This document shows positions 48,176 to 59,186 of a stretch of 64,000 bases of DNA, in pieces. Origin of the DNA: Streptosporangiales bacterium (GTDB lineage Bacteria > Actinomycetota > Actinomycetes > Streptosporangiales > WHSR01); assembly GCA_009379995.1 (NCBI GenBank), contig WHSR01000007.1:48309-112308 (forward strand), given 5' to 3'. Made by a program: the position numbers and the translations under genes. The notes under the pieces are model-generated. The model saw nothing but the letters and a program-made list of their open reading frames with translations, did no database searches and was not told the DNA's origin. The first letter of the stretch is position 1, and each line of letters opens with the position of its first letter.

Positions 48176-48972
48176 CTGGTCTCCCGCGCACCGGAGTTGA
48201 CGTTGGCCGCGGAGAGGAACGCCGGGGCCTCACCGCCGCCGTGTACCGCCAGCGTGGCCCCGCTGACGTAGGAGGCCAGCGGAGAGGAGAGGAACACGGC
48301 GCACGCGCCGATCTCGTCCGGCTCGGCCAACCGCCGCAGCGGTACGGTGGCCGCGACGGCGGCGATCCCGGCCTCGTCCCCGTAGTGCAGGTGCGCCCGT
48401 TCGGTACGCACCATGCCGACGGCCAGCGAGTTCACCCGCACCTTCGGCGCCCACTCGACGGCGAGGCTCGCCGCCAGCCCGTCCAGCCCCGCCTTGGCCG
48501 CGCCGTACGCGGCGGTTCCCGGCGAGGGGCGGCTCCCGCTGACGCTGCTCACCATGACGATCGCCCCGCCGTCCGGCTGACCCTGCATGACCGCGTTGGC
48601 GGCCTGGGACACCAGCGGCGGCGCGAGCAGGTTCAGCTCGACGACCTTGGCATGGAACCGGGGCGACGCGTCGCCGGCCGGCGCGAACGGCGCCCCGCCG
48701 GCGTTGTTCACCAGTACGTCCAGCCGGCCGCGCCGGTCGGCGAGACCTCCGACCAGCCGTCGCACCTCGTCGGGCTCCCGCACGTCGCAGGCGACGAACT
48801 CGACCGACCGGCCGTCCGCACCCACCGGACGCTCGGGCTCGTGGCGCGCGCACGCGACTACCGTCGCCCCGGCGCGCAGGAACGCCCGGCTGATCCCGGC
48901 GCCCACGCCGCGCACCCCGCCAGTCACCAGGACGACGGCACCCTCGAGGCCGAGCGAGTACGTCATGGTCAC
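48172..48972 (-). CDS. Short-chain dehydrogenase, Rv3549c-like
   Basis: A 266-residue SDR. The cofactor motif is [21 protein letters not shown] occurs in [15 protein letters not shown] and the catalytic Tyr-Lys in AYGAAKAG. It lies directly after fadA5, with a 7-bp gap, and before another SDR, the order of Rv3549c/Rv3548c. Substrate not determined; a steroid side-chain or ring hydroxyacyl-CoA is likely. GTG start. Confidence 0.82.
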   Translation of the reverse strand: MTMTYSLGLEGAVVLVTGGVRGVGAGISRAFLRAGATVVACARHEPERPVGADGRSVEFVACDVREPDEVRRLVGGLADRRGRLDVLVNNAGGAPFAPAGDASPRFHAKVVELNLLAPPLVSQAANAVMQGQPDGGAIVMVSSVSGSRPSPGTAAYGAAKAGLDGLAASLAVEWAPKVRVNSLAVGMVRTERAHLHYGDEAGIAAVAATVPLRRLAEPDEIGACAVFLSSPLASYVSGATLAVHGGGEAPAFLSAANVNSGARETR

Positions 48973-48979
48973 GGCCCAG

Positions 48980-50227
<1,248 letters not shown>

Positions 50228-50260
50228 TCACCTGCGTAAGGGCGTGTGCTCTAATCGTTA

Positions 50261-50274
50261 TAGAACGTGTTTCA
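50261..50274. promoter_or_regulatory. KstR operator, cyp125
   Basis: TAGAACGTGTTTCA is a perfect TnnAACnnGTTnnA match 41 bp before the cyp125 GTG. Confidence 0.85.
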
Positions 50275-50314
50275 GCTTCCGTTGGCGTCGCGCCACGAAT
50301 CCGGGAGGTACGCC

Positions 50315-51541
50315 GTGGCAACACCCAACATCCCGGCAGGCTTCGACTTCACCGACCCCGACCTGTACGCCCGTCGGCTCCCGCTGCAGGAGTTCGCCGA
50401 GCTGCGCCGTACCGCTCCGGTCTGGTGGAACGCCCAGGAGCGGGGGCGGTCAGGCTTCGACGACGACGGGTTCTGGGTGGTGTCGAAGCACGCCCACATC
50501 CGGGAGATCTCCCGGAACAGCGAGGTGTTCTCCAGCTGGGAGAACACGGCGATCATCCGGCACAGCGGGAGCATCACCCGGGATCGGATCGAGCAGCAGC
50601 GGCTCATCCTGCTCAACATCGACCCGCCGGAGCACACCCAGCTGCGCGGCATCGTCTCGCGCGGCTTCACCCCGCGCGCGATCAACAACCTGCGCGACGC
50701 CCTCCGCGAGCGCGCCGGGCGCATAGCCGCGACGGCGGCCCGGGAGGGTACCGGCGATTTCGTCACCGACGTGGCCTGCGAGCTGCCGCTGCAGGCGATC
50801 GCCGAGCTGCTCGGCATACCGCAGGAGGACCGGCGCAAGATCTTCGAGTGGTCCAACGAGATGATCGGCTACGACGACCCGGAGTACCAGGTCGAGCCGC
50901 AGGCGGCCGCGGCGGAGCTGCTCGGCTACGCGATGACCATGGCCGGCGAGCGCAAGCGCTGCCCGATGGACGACATCGTCACCAAGCTCGTGCAGGCCGA
51001 CGTCGACGGCCACGCGCTCTCCCCGGACGAGTTCGGGTTCTTCGTGATCCTGCTGGCCGTCGCCGGCAACGAGACCACCCGCAACGCGATCACCCAGGGC
51101 ATGATGGCCTTCCTGGAGCACCCCGAACAGTGGGAGCTGTTCAAGGCCGAGCGCCCGCTGACGGCCGCGGACGAGATCGTCAGGTGGACGACCCCGGTGG
51201 TGGTGTTCCAGCGCACCGCGCTCGCCGACACCGAGGTCGGCGGCGTGGGGATCAAGGCCGGTCAGCGGCTCGGGCTGTTCTACAGCTCGGCCAACTTCGA
51301 CGAGGACGCGTTCGACCACCCCGAGAGCTTCGACATCACCCGCGACCCGAACCCGCATCTCGGCTTCGGCGGCAGCGGTGCCCACTACTGCCTCGGCGCC
51401 AACCTGGCCAAGCTGGAGATCGAGCTGATCTTCAACGCCGTCGCCGACCACACGCCCAACATCAAGGGGGCCGGCCCACCCCGACGGCTACGCTCCGGCT
51501 GGCTCAGCGGCATCAAGGAACTGCCGGTTCGGTACGGCTGA
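50315..51541 (+). CDS. cyp125: Steroid C26-monooxygenase CYP125
   Basis: A 408-residue cytochrome P450. I-helix AGNETTRN (about 250-257), ExxR as E287-R290, and haem loop FGGSGAHYCLGANLAKLE with Cys359. The start VATPNIPAGFDFTDPDLYA and HIREISRNSEVFSSWENTAI are typical of CYP125, which oxidises C26 of cholest-4-en-3-one to the acid and begins side-chain degradation. The GTG has GGGAGG upstream. Its 3' end overlaps the convergent AbiEii-like gene by 54 bp. No redox-partner gene is adjacent. Confidence 0.93.
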   Translation: MATPNIPAGFDFTDPDLYARRLPLQEFAELRRTAPVWWNAQERGRSGFDDDGFWVVSKHAHIREISRNSEVFSSWENTAIIRHSGSITRDRIEQQRLILLNIDPPEHTQLRGIVSRGFTPRAINNLRDALRERAGRIAATAAREGTGDFVTDVACELPLQAIAELLGIPQEDRRKIFEWSNEMIGYDDPEYQVEPQAAAAELLGYAMTMAGERKRCPMDDIVTKLVQADVDGHALSPDEFGFFVILLAVAGNETTRNAITQGMMAFLEHPEQWELFKAERPLTAADEIVRWTTPVVVFQRTALADTEVGGVGIKAGQRLGLFYSSANFDEDAFDHPESFDITRDPNPHLGFGGSGAHYCLGANLAKLEIELIFNAVADHTPNIKGAGPPRRLRSGWLSGIKELPVRYG

Positions 51542-52315
51542 CTCCCTGCCGGTTATCGTTACTCCACCGGAGGGCTGTGGCGTGCCAGATCGCCTCGGCG
51601 GCGGTGTCGGTGAGGACGGGTCGACGAAGGTGATCACCCTGTCGAGCAGGTCAGCGAATGGTTCGGGAGTACCGGCTCGAGTCCTTGGCGCCGTGACCTG
51701 TCGGTAGGCGGCGACCTTGACGATGGCGGAGCGCAAGTCTTGGCCGCGCACGTCATGCCGGCCCGCAAGCAGGTATAGGTCGGCGAAATCACGCCAGCGG
51801 GTGTTGGCAGTGCCACGTTGGACCGCTGTGACGATCTTCTCCGCGTACACCATGGGCAACGGATACCCGGTCAGTTCGACCTGCCCACCGATCAGACGCG
51901 GCAAGATGATCCTTTGGGCGGCGGGCCAGATGGGGTCGCCCCCGTTGACATCCACGTGGTAGGTGAGCCGGGCGCTGGCCAGTCGGCCGGTGAGGGTCAC
52001 CCGAACGCCTCCGTACGTGTGCTCTTCCCGGATGGCCTCCGCGGTTGCCGTATCCGCGTCGAACGTCAGGCCGTCATCGAGGGTGATCGCGGCCACCTCG
52101 CGGACGACGGCTAGCACCTCGTCGAGGTCATTGGCCAGCCCTTGGGCTTGAAGATCGACGTCGCGGGTGGGCCGGCGGGTGTCGTAGGCAGCGGGCAGCA
52201 TGCCGCCCTTGAGGACTAAGCGCTTGGCGTGTGGAGACACCACCAAGCGGGCGAGGTTCTGCAGGTCCAGGTACACCCGCCCCGCCACCGAAGCTCGGGT
52301 GGGGCGTTCGTTCAC
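51488..52315 (-). CDS. AbiEii-type nucleotidyltransferase toxin
   Basis: A 275-residue protein of the AbiEii/DUF1814 family. KGGML followed by RPTRDVDLQ is the nucleotidyltransferase GG/DxD core; further acidic residues occur near YHVDVNGGDPIWP. A conserved MVYAEKIVTAVQRGTANTRW and FADLYLLA follow. AbiEii toxins block growth by modifying tRNA and are held in check by AbiEi, encoded just upstream with a 4-bp overlap. The gene ends inside the cyp125 3' end. Confidence 0.85.
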   Translation of the reverse strand: MNERPTRASVAGRVYLDLQNLARLVVSPHAKRLVLKGGMLPAAYDTRRPTRDVDLQAQGLANDLDEVLAVVREVAAITLDDGLTFDADTATAEAIREEHTYGGVRVTLTGRLASARLTYHVDVNGGDPIWPAAQRIILPRLIGGQVELTGYPLPMVYAEKIVTAVQRGTANTRWRDFADLYLLAGRHDVRGQDLRSAIVKVAAYRQVTAPRTRAGTPEPFADLLDRVITFVDPSSPTPPPRRSGTPQPSGGVTITGRESAVPNRQFLDAAEPAGA

Positions 52316-52899
52316 AGGAGGACCTCCAGTGTCTCGCGCAGCGCACGCTCAGCATGCGGAAAGTCGCGGGCCATGGCCAACAGCGCCGACGGCTGGACGT
52401 CGCGGCGGGCGAGCCATCGACGAAGCGCGGTGCGCCCGAGTTCCGGTCCCTCGCGGTGACGCAGCCGGAACGCGTCGATGATGCACCGCTCCGGGCTGTA
52501 AAGGCCGATGGCCGTGCGTTCGTCGAGTCGCATCTCGCCGCGGCCGACGCCGAAGGTTTCCGGGTCGAACCTGTGCCAGGTCACCGGGGCACGAGTACGC
52601 GGGCGGCGCCGGCCGCGAGGGATCGCGACGTCGATCGTGGCGGGAATCAGGTCGGTGAGATCGTGCCGAGCAAGCGCACTGGCCAGGCACAACGTCGCCT
52701 CCGGCGCACGATGAGCAATCTCCAAGAGATCCACGTCGGCCGGCTCGGCGATGTCGCGACGCCGGTAGAGCCCGCGGCCGATTGGCTCGATCGCTCCGTC
52801 GTCGCGCAGCGCGTACAGCGCCCTGTCGGACATGCCGGCTCGGCGGGCCTCGCTGTATGTGAACGTCGGGGGAAGTTCGTCGAAGGCGCTCGTGATCAC
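52312..52899 (-). CDS. AbiEi-type antitoxin/regulator
   Basis: A 195-residue protein. The N-terminal winged helix (PPTFTYSEARRAGMSDRALYALRDDG; LYRRRDIAEPADVDLLEI) precedes a domain ending in FPHAERALRETLEVLL, as in AbiEi family antitoxins. The GTG at 52899 is chosen because GGAGG lies six bases upstream; the longer frame starting at 52989 lacks such a site. Confidence 0.82.
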   Translation of the reverse strand: MITSAFDELPPTFTYSEARRAGMSDRALYALRDDGAIEPIGRGLYRRRDIAEPADVDLLEIAHRAPEATLCLASALARHDLTDLIPATIDVAIPRGRRRPRTRAPVTWHRFDPETFGVGRGEMRLDERTAIGLYSPERCIIDAFRLRHREGPELGRTALRRWLARRDVQPSALLAMARDFPHAERALRETLEVLL

Positions 52900-53062
52900 G
52901 ACGTCCTCCTTCAGGATTCCCGAAGCATCGGAGGAGCCGTCCTGACCCCAAGGATCGGGCCCCCACCACTCTTGCAGGGGGTGACGCACGCCTCTACGGT
53001 GCGAAACAGAGCGTCATTCTAATATCCAATATCCGTGCCCTGAGCACCGGAGGTTCCCTCGC

Positions 53063-54067
53063 ATGACGGAACGAAAGAGCCCGACGGCCGTGCTGCACGA
53101 GGGTCCACGCGCCCTGACCGACGAGCAGGTACGTGAGATCGAGGAGTCCGACCTCAAGGGAGTGCTCGACGTCGACATCGACGACGTCATCGAGTACGTC
53201 CACAAGGACCTGAAGACGCTGCCCGACTTCACCATGCTCTACCGCAAGTACCTCGAGCAGCGCTGGAACGTCTACGAGCTGGACTTCACCCAGGACAAGA
53301 TCGACTGGACCGAGAAGATGACGGAGGACGAGCGGCAGTCGTTCATCGCCATCGCGTCGGGGTTCCACCACGGCGAGCGCCAGGTCGAGATCGAGCTGCC
53401 GGTGTTCATGATCGGCGCGAGCGAGGAGGAGAAACTCCACATCGCCGCGCAGATCGAGGACGAGGCGCGGCACACCGTCTTCTTCGACCGCTTCTACCGC
53501 GAGGTGGTCGGCCTGCCGGGCGAGGACATCATGGACGTCCTCGGCGCATCGTTCCCGTGGGTGTCGGAGACGTTCTTGGGGCCGTTCGGGTTGCTCGCCT
53601 ACCAGGCCGACGAGGTGCGGCGGAACCCGTACGACGAGCGGGCCCGGGTGCGCTACGGCACCAACTACTTCCTGTGGATCGAGGGCGTGCTCGCGCTGTC
53701 GGTCATGAAGGTGACGCTCTCGTACGCGCGGTGGCGGGGGTTCCTCCCGGCGTACTACACCGGCTTCACGGCCACCTGCCGGGACGAGTCGCGGCACGTG
53801 CAGGGCGGCATGCGCTACCTGCAGGACGCGGTCCGCAAGGACCCGACGATGATCAACGAGATCCACGACACGCTGCGGACGATCCTGTCGTTGTCCGGCG
53901 TGTACAGCCGCGAGATCTACTACGAGCCGCTCGGCTGGACCCAGGACGAGGTCCGGATGCTGTTCTTCCAGCAGCTGCGCCGCAAGCTCGGCGACGTCGG
54001 CATCGACCTCGCACCCGACCTCGAGGAGCTGCTCCAGCGGGTGCAGCCGGTCCTGGCAGGGGGCTGA
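53063..54067 (+). CDS. R2lox-like ligand-binding dimetal oxidase
   Basis: A 334-residue ferritin-like R2 protein. The six metal ligands expected from the R2lox family align: E105 (GERQV), E134 and H137 (EDEARH), E207 (YFLWIEG), E242 and H245 (DESRH). V108 and Y202 correspond to the Val-Tyr pair that forms the ether cross-link in Mn/Fe R2lox (M. tuberculosis Rv0233), so this is unlikely to be a ribonucleotide reductase subunit. No nrdA is near. The substrate is unknown, and the partner gene is SCP2-like, 3 bp downstream. The ATG at 53063 has GGAGG upstream. Confidence 0.82.
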   Translation: MTERKSPTAVLHEGPRALTDEQVREIEESDLKGVLDVDIDDVIEYVHKDLKTLPDFTMLYRKYLEQRWNVYELDFTQDKIDWTEKMTEDERQSFIAIASGFHHGERQVEIELPVFMIGASEEEKLHIAAQIEDEARHTVFFDRFYREVVGLPGEDIMDVLGASFPWVSETFLGPFGLLAYQADEVRRNPYDERARVRYGTNYFLWIEGVLALSVMKVTLSYARWRGFLPAYYTGFTATCRDESRHVQGGMRYLQDAVRKDPTMINEIHDTLRTILSLSGVYSREIYYEPLGWTQDEVRMLFFQQLRRKLGDVGIDLAPDLEELLQRVQPVLAGG

Positions 54068-54070
54068 GCC

Positions 54071-54541
54071 GTGGCCGACCCCAAGTTCTTCAGCAAACAG
54101 TGGGCCGACGCGGTCCGCGACGCGCTCGTCGCGGGGCCGTCGGACGAGGCGAGGTCCGGCAAGGTCCAGATTTACTGGGACTTCTTCGAGCGGATCAAAT
54201 CCAAGTACCCGGCGTCCTGGGCGCTCGGGTGCCGTGACCTGCCGGGGGGCAACGGCCCGTCGTACCTGTTCGTCGGGTGGGGCAGCGGCACCGTCACCGA
54301 CTGCGGGATCATCGGCCCGGACGACCCGGTGGCGGCGACGTACGTGCTCACCATGGACTACGCCGACTGGAAGGCGCTGCACGAGGGCTACGACGCCCAG
54401 CGCACCGTCATGTACCGCAAGATGCGGCTCGAAGACGGCAACCTCCTCGAGTTCTTCAAGTCGATCTACTTCTTCGTGGAGTGCCTCGACGTCATCGCCA
54501 AGGTCCCAGCGGAGTACCCGGCGCCCGCCGCCGCCCGCTAG
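54071..54541 (+). CDS. SCP2-like sterol-binding protein
   Basis: A 156-residue protein with hydrophobic and aromatic features of an SCP2-like fold (SYLFVGWGSGTVTDCG; YVLTMDYADWKALHEGY; MRLEDGNLLEFFKSIYFFVEC). SCP2 proteins carry sterols or acyl chains. It is encoded 3 bp after the R2lox-like gene, so the pair probably works together: the SCP2 protein might hand a lipophilic substrate to the oxidase. Assignment to SCP2 rests on fold impression and context. Confidence 0.6.
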   Translation: MADPKFFSKQWADAVRDALVAGPSDEARSGKVQIYWDFFERIKSKYPASWALGCRDLPGGNGPSYLFVGWGSGTVTDCGIIGPDDPVAATYVLTMDYADWKALHEGYDAQRTVMYRKMRLEDGNLLEFFKSIYFFVECLDVIAKVPAEYPAPAAAR

Positions 54542-54545
54542 GCGG

Positions 54546-54995
54546 TCAGCCCTCGACCTTGCGGAGCGTGGCCAGCGCCCGATCGAACTCCCAGTAGGCG
54601 CGCATCGACCAGATGAGCCCGGTCGAGTCCACCCGATAGATGAACACGCCCTCGGTGTCGATGCGCATGTTGCCGGGCAGGAACGCGGTGATCGTGCCCA
54701 CGTTGGCGACCTCGTCGCCGGCCGCGAACGAGTCCTTGATGACGAACTCGAAGCGCTCCACCCCCGCGACGGTCGCCTCCCAGAACGCCGCGATGCCGTC
54801 GCTCCCGTGGTGGCCCGCGCCCTCCGGGTCCAGCGGGGACGGGCCAACCGGATCCTCGACGACGGCGTCCGGGGCGAACAAGGCCAGCCACTCGTCCTTG
54901 GCCTTGCGGGCCACCGCCTCCATCGAGCGTTGCGACGCGGCCCTGGCTGGGTGCTCGGCGGTGCTTGCCGTCCAGGTGATCGCGGGCGCCGTCAT
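54546..54995 (-). CDS. SnoaL/NTF2-like protein, ketosteroid-isomerase type
   Basis: A 149-residue NTF2-fold protein. DEWLALFAPDAVVEDPVGPSP, GSDGIAAFWEA and a late MRAYWEFDRAL form the usual cone. It could be a ketosteroid isomerase-like enzyme or a ligand-binding protein. Located at the end of the ltp4/ltp3 operon, 11 bp after the luciferase-like gene, but converging with the SCP2 gene. Catalytic residues of KSI (Tyr/Asp) cannot be assigned with certainty. Confidence 0.7.
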   Translation of the reverse strand: MTAPAITWTASTAEHPARAASQRSMEAVARKAKDEWLALFAPDAVVEDPVGPSPLDPEGAGHHGSDGIAAFWEATVAGVERFEFVIKDSFAAGDEVANVGTITAFLPGNMRIDTEGVFIYRVDSTGLIWSMRAYWEFDRALATLRKVEG

Positions 54996-55006
54996 CCGAA
55001 CCTCCC

Positions 55007-55872
55007 TCACAGGCGTGTGATGATCTCGTCGGCGAACCGCTCGAGGCTGTCCTTCTTGTCCCGCAGGGCCCCGTCGAGGCCGGTGCCGTCGAGCAGCCAA
55101 GGCACGACGATCGCGTCGGTCACCCCGATCTCCCGCTGCTGCCGGTAGCCGTCGAGGCCGAGACGGTCGATGCACACCGCCTGGAGCTCGAACGGCTCAT
55201 CCGCTCTGCCGTACTCCGCGCGAAGCTCGGCCAGCCGGTCGATGGTGGCGCGCAGATCGTCGAACTTGATCATCGCCGACGTCCATCCGTCGCCCAGCCG
55301 CGCGGCGCGGCGCAGCGCCGCCTCGGTGTGCCCGCCGACGTAGATCGGCACCGGCCCACTCGGCGCGGGGCTCATCTGCAGCCGGTCGAAGTCGAAGAAC
55401 CCTCCGTGGTACTCGGCCATCCCGCCGCCCAGCAGCAGCCGCAGCACCTCGATCGCCTCGTCGACCCGCGCCCCGCGGTGGGCGTACGGCGCGCCGCACC
55501 ACTCGAACTCCTCCGGCGCCCAGCCGACTCCGACGCCCAGCTCGAACCGGTTACCGGTCAGGGCGGCCACCGAGGCGACGGCCCTGGCCAGCAGCACCGG
55601 GTTGCGCGGACCCAGCTTGAGAACCTGGGAGTAGAACCGGATCCGCCCGGTGACGGCGCCCATCGCGGCGGCCGCCACCAGCGGGTCCGCCCACGGCGTT
55701 TCGGGACCCCAGAACCGGCTCCCGTCCGGCGTGTACGGGTAGGCGACGGAGACCCGCTCCGCGTAGAAGATCGAGTCGGGCAGCGCCACCGCCGAGAAGC
55801 CGCACGCCTCGGCGGCCCCGGCCAGCTCGGTGAACTCCTCCAGCGGGCTCATCGCAACGGAGACCGTGAACT

Positions 55873-55876
<4 letters not shown>
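55007..55876 (-). CDS. Luciferase-like (LLM) F420-dependent oxidoreductase
   Basis: A 289-residue TIM-barrel LLM-type protein: MKFTVSVAMSPLEEFTELAG at the start, VGVGWAPEEFEWCGAPYAHRG and VPIYVGGHTEAALRRAARLGDGW are characteristic. Such enzymes use F420 or flavin. It overlaps ltp3 by 4 bp and differs clearly from the Rv3520c-type protein encoded at 59187. A role in reducing a steroid side-chain intermediate is suggested by its operon. Confidence 0.8.
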
Positions 55877-57057
<1,181 letters not shown>

Positions 57058-58149
57058 CTACTGATCCCGCCCCTCCAGCACGCAGACGAGGTTCTGCTGC
57101 AGCGCCGGGCCGCTGGTGGCGTGGCCGAGCACCCGGCCGGCCCGCCCGTCCATAACCTGCCGGGCGGCGTTACCGACGCAGGCGAGCCCCGCCGCGAACA
57201 TCGGGTTGCCGGCGAGCACCCCGCCCGACTCGTTGACCCGCACCTCGTCGCCGAGACCGAGGGCGGCGAGTTCACCGCGCAACAGGATCTCCTGGTGCGT
57301 GAACGGCGCGTGCAGCTCGGCGGCCTCCACGCCGTCGATTCGGGCCGCCCCGACAGCAGCCGCCGCCGCGGCGGCGGCCGAGGGGGAGGCGGCGAGGTCC
57401 CGCGCGCCGAGGTTCGCCGAGTCGACGCGGTGCTCGAGGCCGGTGATCCATGCCGGTCGCTCGCACAGCTCCCGGGCCCGGCTCCCGGACGCGAGGACCA
57501 CCGCCGCCGCGCCGTCGGTGATCGGCGCGCAGTCGTGCGCGCGCAGCGGGTCGGCCAGGTAGGGCGCGGCGAGCAGGTCGTCGACGTCGACCCTGCCGTC
57601 CGCCGGGCCGGCGAGCTGCGCCAGGCCGTTGGCCGTCGCGGCGGCCCGGCTGTGCGCGGCCACCTCGGCCATCGCCCGCTCGCTCCATCGGCCGGCCTCG
57701 ATGCCCAGCCGCGCCTGGATCGCGGCGATGCTGACCGAGTCGGGCCACAGCGGCGCGACGACGTACGGGTCCAGCTGCAGCGCCAGCACCCGGCGCAGCT
57801 GTCCGGCCGAGGACTTGCCGAACCCGTACACCAGCGCGGTCTCCACCTCGCCGGTCAGGATCTTCGCCCAGGCCTCGTACATCGCCCAGGCCGCGTCCAT
57901 CTCCACGTGCGACTCGTTGACAGGCGGAAAAGCGCCGATGGCGTCCACCGCCGCGACGAACGAGAACGCCCGGCCGGCCAGGTAGTCCGACGAGCCGGAG
58001 CACCAGAACCCGATGTCGTGCTTGGAAAGCCCGGTGTCCGCCAGCACCCGGCGGAAGAGCGGCACCAGCATCTCCACGCCGTTGGTGGTGCCCGACGCGC
58101 GGCGGACGTTGGGCGCCTGGGCGAAGCCGACGACCGCGATGTCTGTCAT
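57058..58149 (-). CDS. ltp4: Thiolase-like lipid-transfer protein Ltp4
   Basis: A 363-residue thiolase-fold protein starting MTDIAVVGFAQAPNVRRASG. It carries DIGFWCSGSSDYLAGRAFSF, APITDGAAAVVLASG and VNESGGVLAGNPMFAAGL and matches Ltp4 (Rv3522). It directly precedes ltp3 with no gap and follows the DUF35 gene. Function is likely aldol or thiolytic cleavage on sterol side chains, with Ltp3 and the DUF35 partner. Confidence 0.85.
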   Translation of the reverse strand: MTDIAVVGFAQAPNVRRASGTTNGVEMLVPLFRRVLADTGLSKHDIGFWCSGSSDYLAGRAFSFVAAVDAIGAFPPVNESHVEMDAAWAMYEAWAKILTGEVETALVYGFGKSSAGQLRRVLALQLDPYVVAPLWPDSVSIAAIQARLGIEAGRWSERAMAEVAAHSRAAATANGLAQLAGPADGRVDVDDLLAAPYLADPLRAHDCAPITDGAAAVVLASGSRARELCERPAWITGLEHRVDSANLGARDLAASPSAAAAAAAAVGAARIDGVEAAELHAPFTHQEILLRGELAALGLGDEVRVNESGGVLAGNPMFAAGLACVGNAARQVMDGRAGRVLGHATSGPALQQNLVCVLEGRDQ

Positions 58150-58162
58150 GGGCGTCGTCTCC

Positions 58163-59122
58163 TCAAAGGTGCTGGGCGTACGACTCGAACGGCGCGTCGG
58201 GCTCGCCGGTCGGCTTGAAGTGGTCGATGTTCTGCATCGTGGTCCCCCACTCCTCGCGCGGCCGCCATACCGCAGTTACTCGCATGCCCATCCGCACCTC
58301 GTCCACCGGACAGCCGAGGACCAGGTGCAGAAACGGGATGTCCGCGCCGTCGAGCAGCACGTACGCGGCGACGTACGGCGGCTTGATGCGCTGGCCGAGG
58401 AACGGCACGTTGACGATGCAGAACGTGGTCACCGTGCCCACATCCGGCAGCTCGACCTCCTCGGCGGTGGGCACGCCGTCGGCGGGGCAGGCACCGCGCG
58501 GCGGGATGTAGACCTTGCCGCAGGCCGGACAGCGCCCCCCCCCCAGCAGCCGGCCGTCGGCCAGGCCGCGCAGGTACCGGCTTTCCCCGGGCGATGCCGA
58601 GTGCCGGTAGCTCAGGTGGATGGGAGTCGTCACCATCGTCACCGGTTCGGCCGGCTCGGCGGCGGGGGTCGGTGGGCTGGCGGACCCGCCGGCGGGCTCG
58701 AAGCAGACGATGTCCCGGATGTGGCCGACCGGCTCCGCGGCCCAGCGGGCGCGTACCCGCATCCCGCTGCGCATCCGCTCCGGCGTGCCCGCGTCCACCG
58801 CATGGAGCATCGCGGTGTCCGCTCCGTCCAGCCGGATCAGCGCCCAGGCGAACGGCCGGTCGAGCGGCTGACCCGGCAACGGTTCGGGCATCCAGGACCA
58901 GGACAGCACGGTGCCCTCGGCGCTCACCTCGACCGGCTCGGTCAGCGGCTCGGCGGTGGCCGGATCGTACTCGACGGGCGGTACGTACACCCTGCCGTCG
59001 GATCCGCGGACGCCCTCGATGCGACGCTCCCGGAGCGCGGTCATGAACCGGCTCAGCGCGGGACCCAACGATCGGGTGTAGTCGAAGCCCACCTCGAGCG
59101 GGGCGCTGAGGACCTCAACCAC
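58163..59122 (-). CDS. Double DUF35 (zinc-ribbon OB-fold) protein, Rv3521-like
   Basis: A 319-residue protein with two DUF35/OB-fold units. The second has the zinc ribbon CPACGKVYIPPRGACPADG. Rv3521, ltp4 and ltp3 keep this order in mycobacteria. The domain probably docks the Ltp enzymes, as ChsH2 does with Ltp2. The GTG at 59122 is used because the longer frame would contain the KstR-like site. Ten consecutive C at 58535-58544 encode Gly-Gly-Gly before the ribbon; the frame is intact but slippage-prone. Confidence 0.85.
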   Translation of the reverse strand: MVEVLSAPLEVGFDYTRSLGPALSRFMTALRERRIEGVRGSDGRVYVPPVEYDPATAEPLTEPVEVSAEGTVLSWSWMPEPLPGQPLDRPFAWALIRLDGADTAMLHAVDAGTPERMRSGMRVRARWAAEPVGHIRDIVCFEPAGGSASPPTPAAEPAEPVTMVTTPIHLSYRHSASPGESRYLRGLADGRLLGGGRCPACGKVYIPPRGACPADGVPTAEEVELPDVGTVTTFCIVNVPFLGQRIKPPYVAAYVLLDGADIPFLHLVLGCPVDEVRMGMRVTAVWRPREEWGTTMQNIDHFKPTGEPDAPFESYAQHL

Positions 59123-59131
59123 GTAGCGAAG

Positions 59132-59145
59132 TGAAACACGTTCTC
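59132..59145. promoter_or_regulatory. KstR operator-like site, DUF35-ltp4-ltp3 operon and LLM gene
   Basis: TGAAACACGTTCTC is a match to TnnAACnnGTTnnA except the last base. It lies between the divergent DUF35 gene (10 bp) and the Rv3520c-type gene (42 bp). Confidence 0.65.
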
Positions 59146-59186
59146 GTTCCTGTGGCAAGATGATCGCGAGACGGAGGTGCGCGCAG

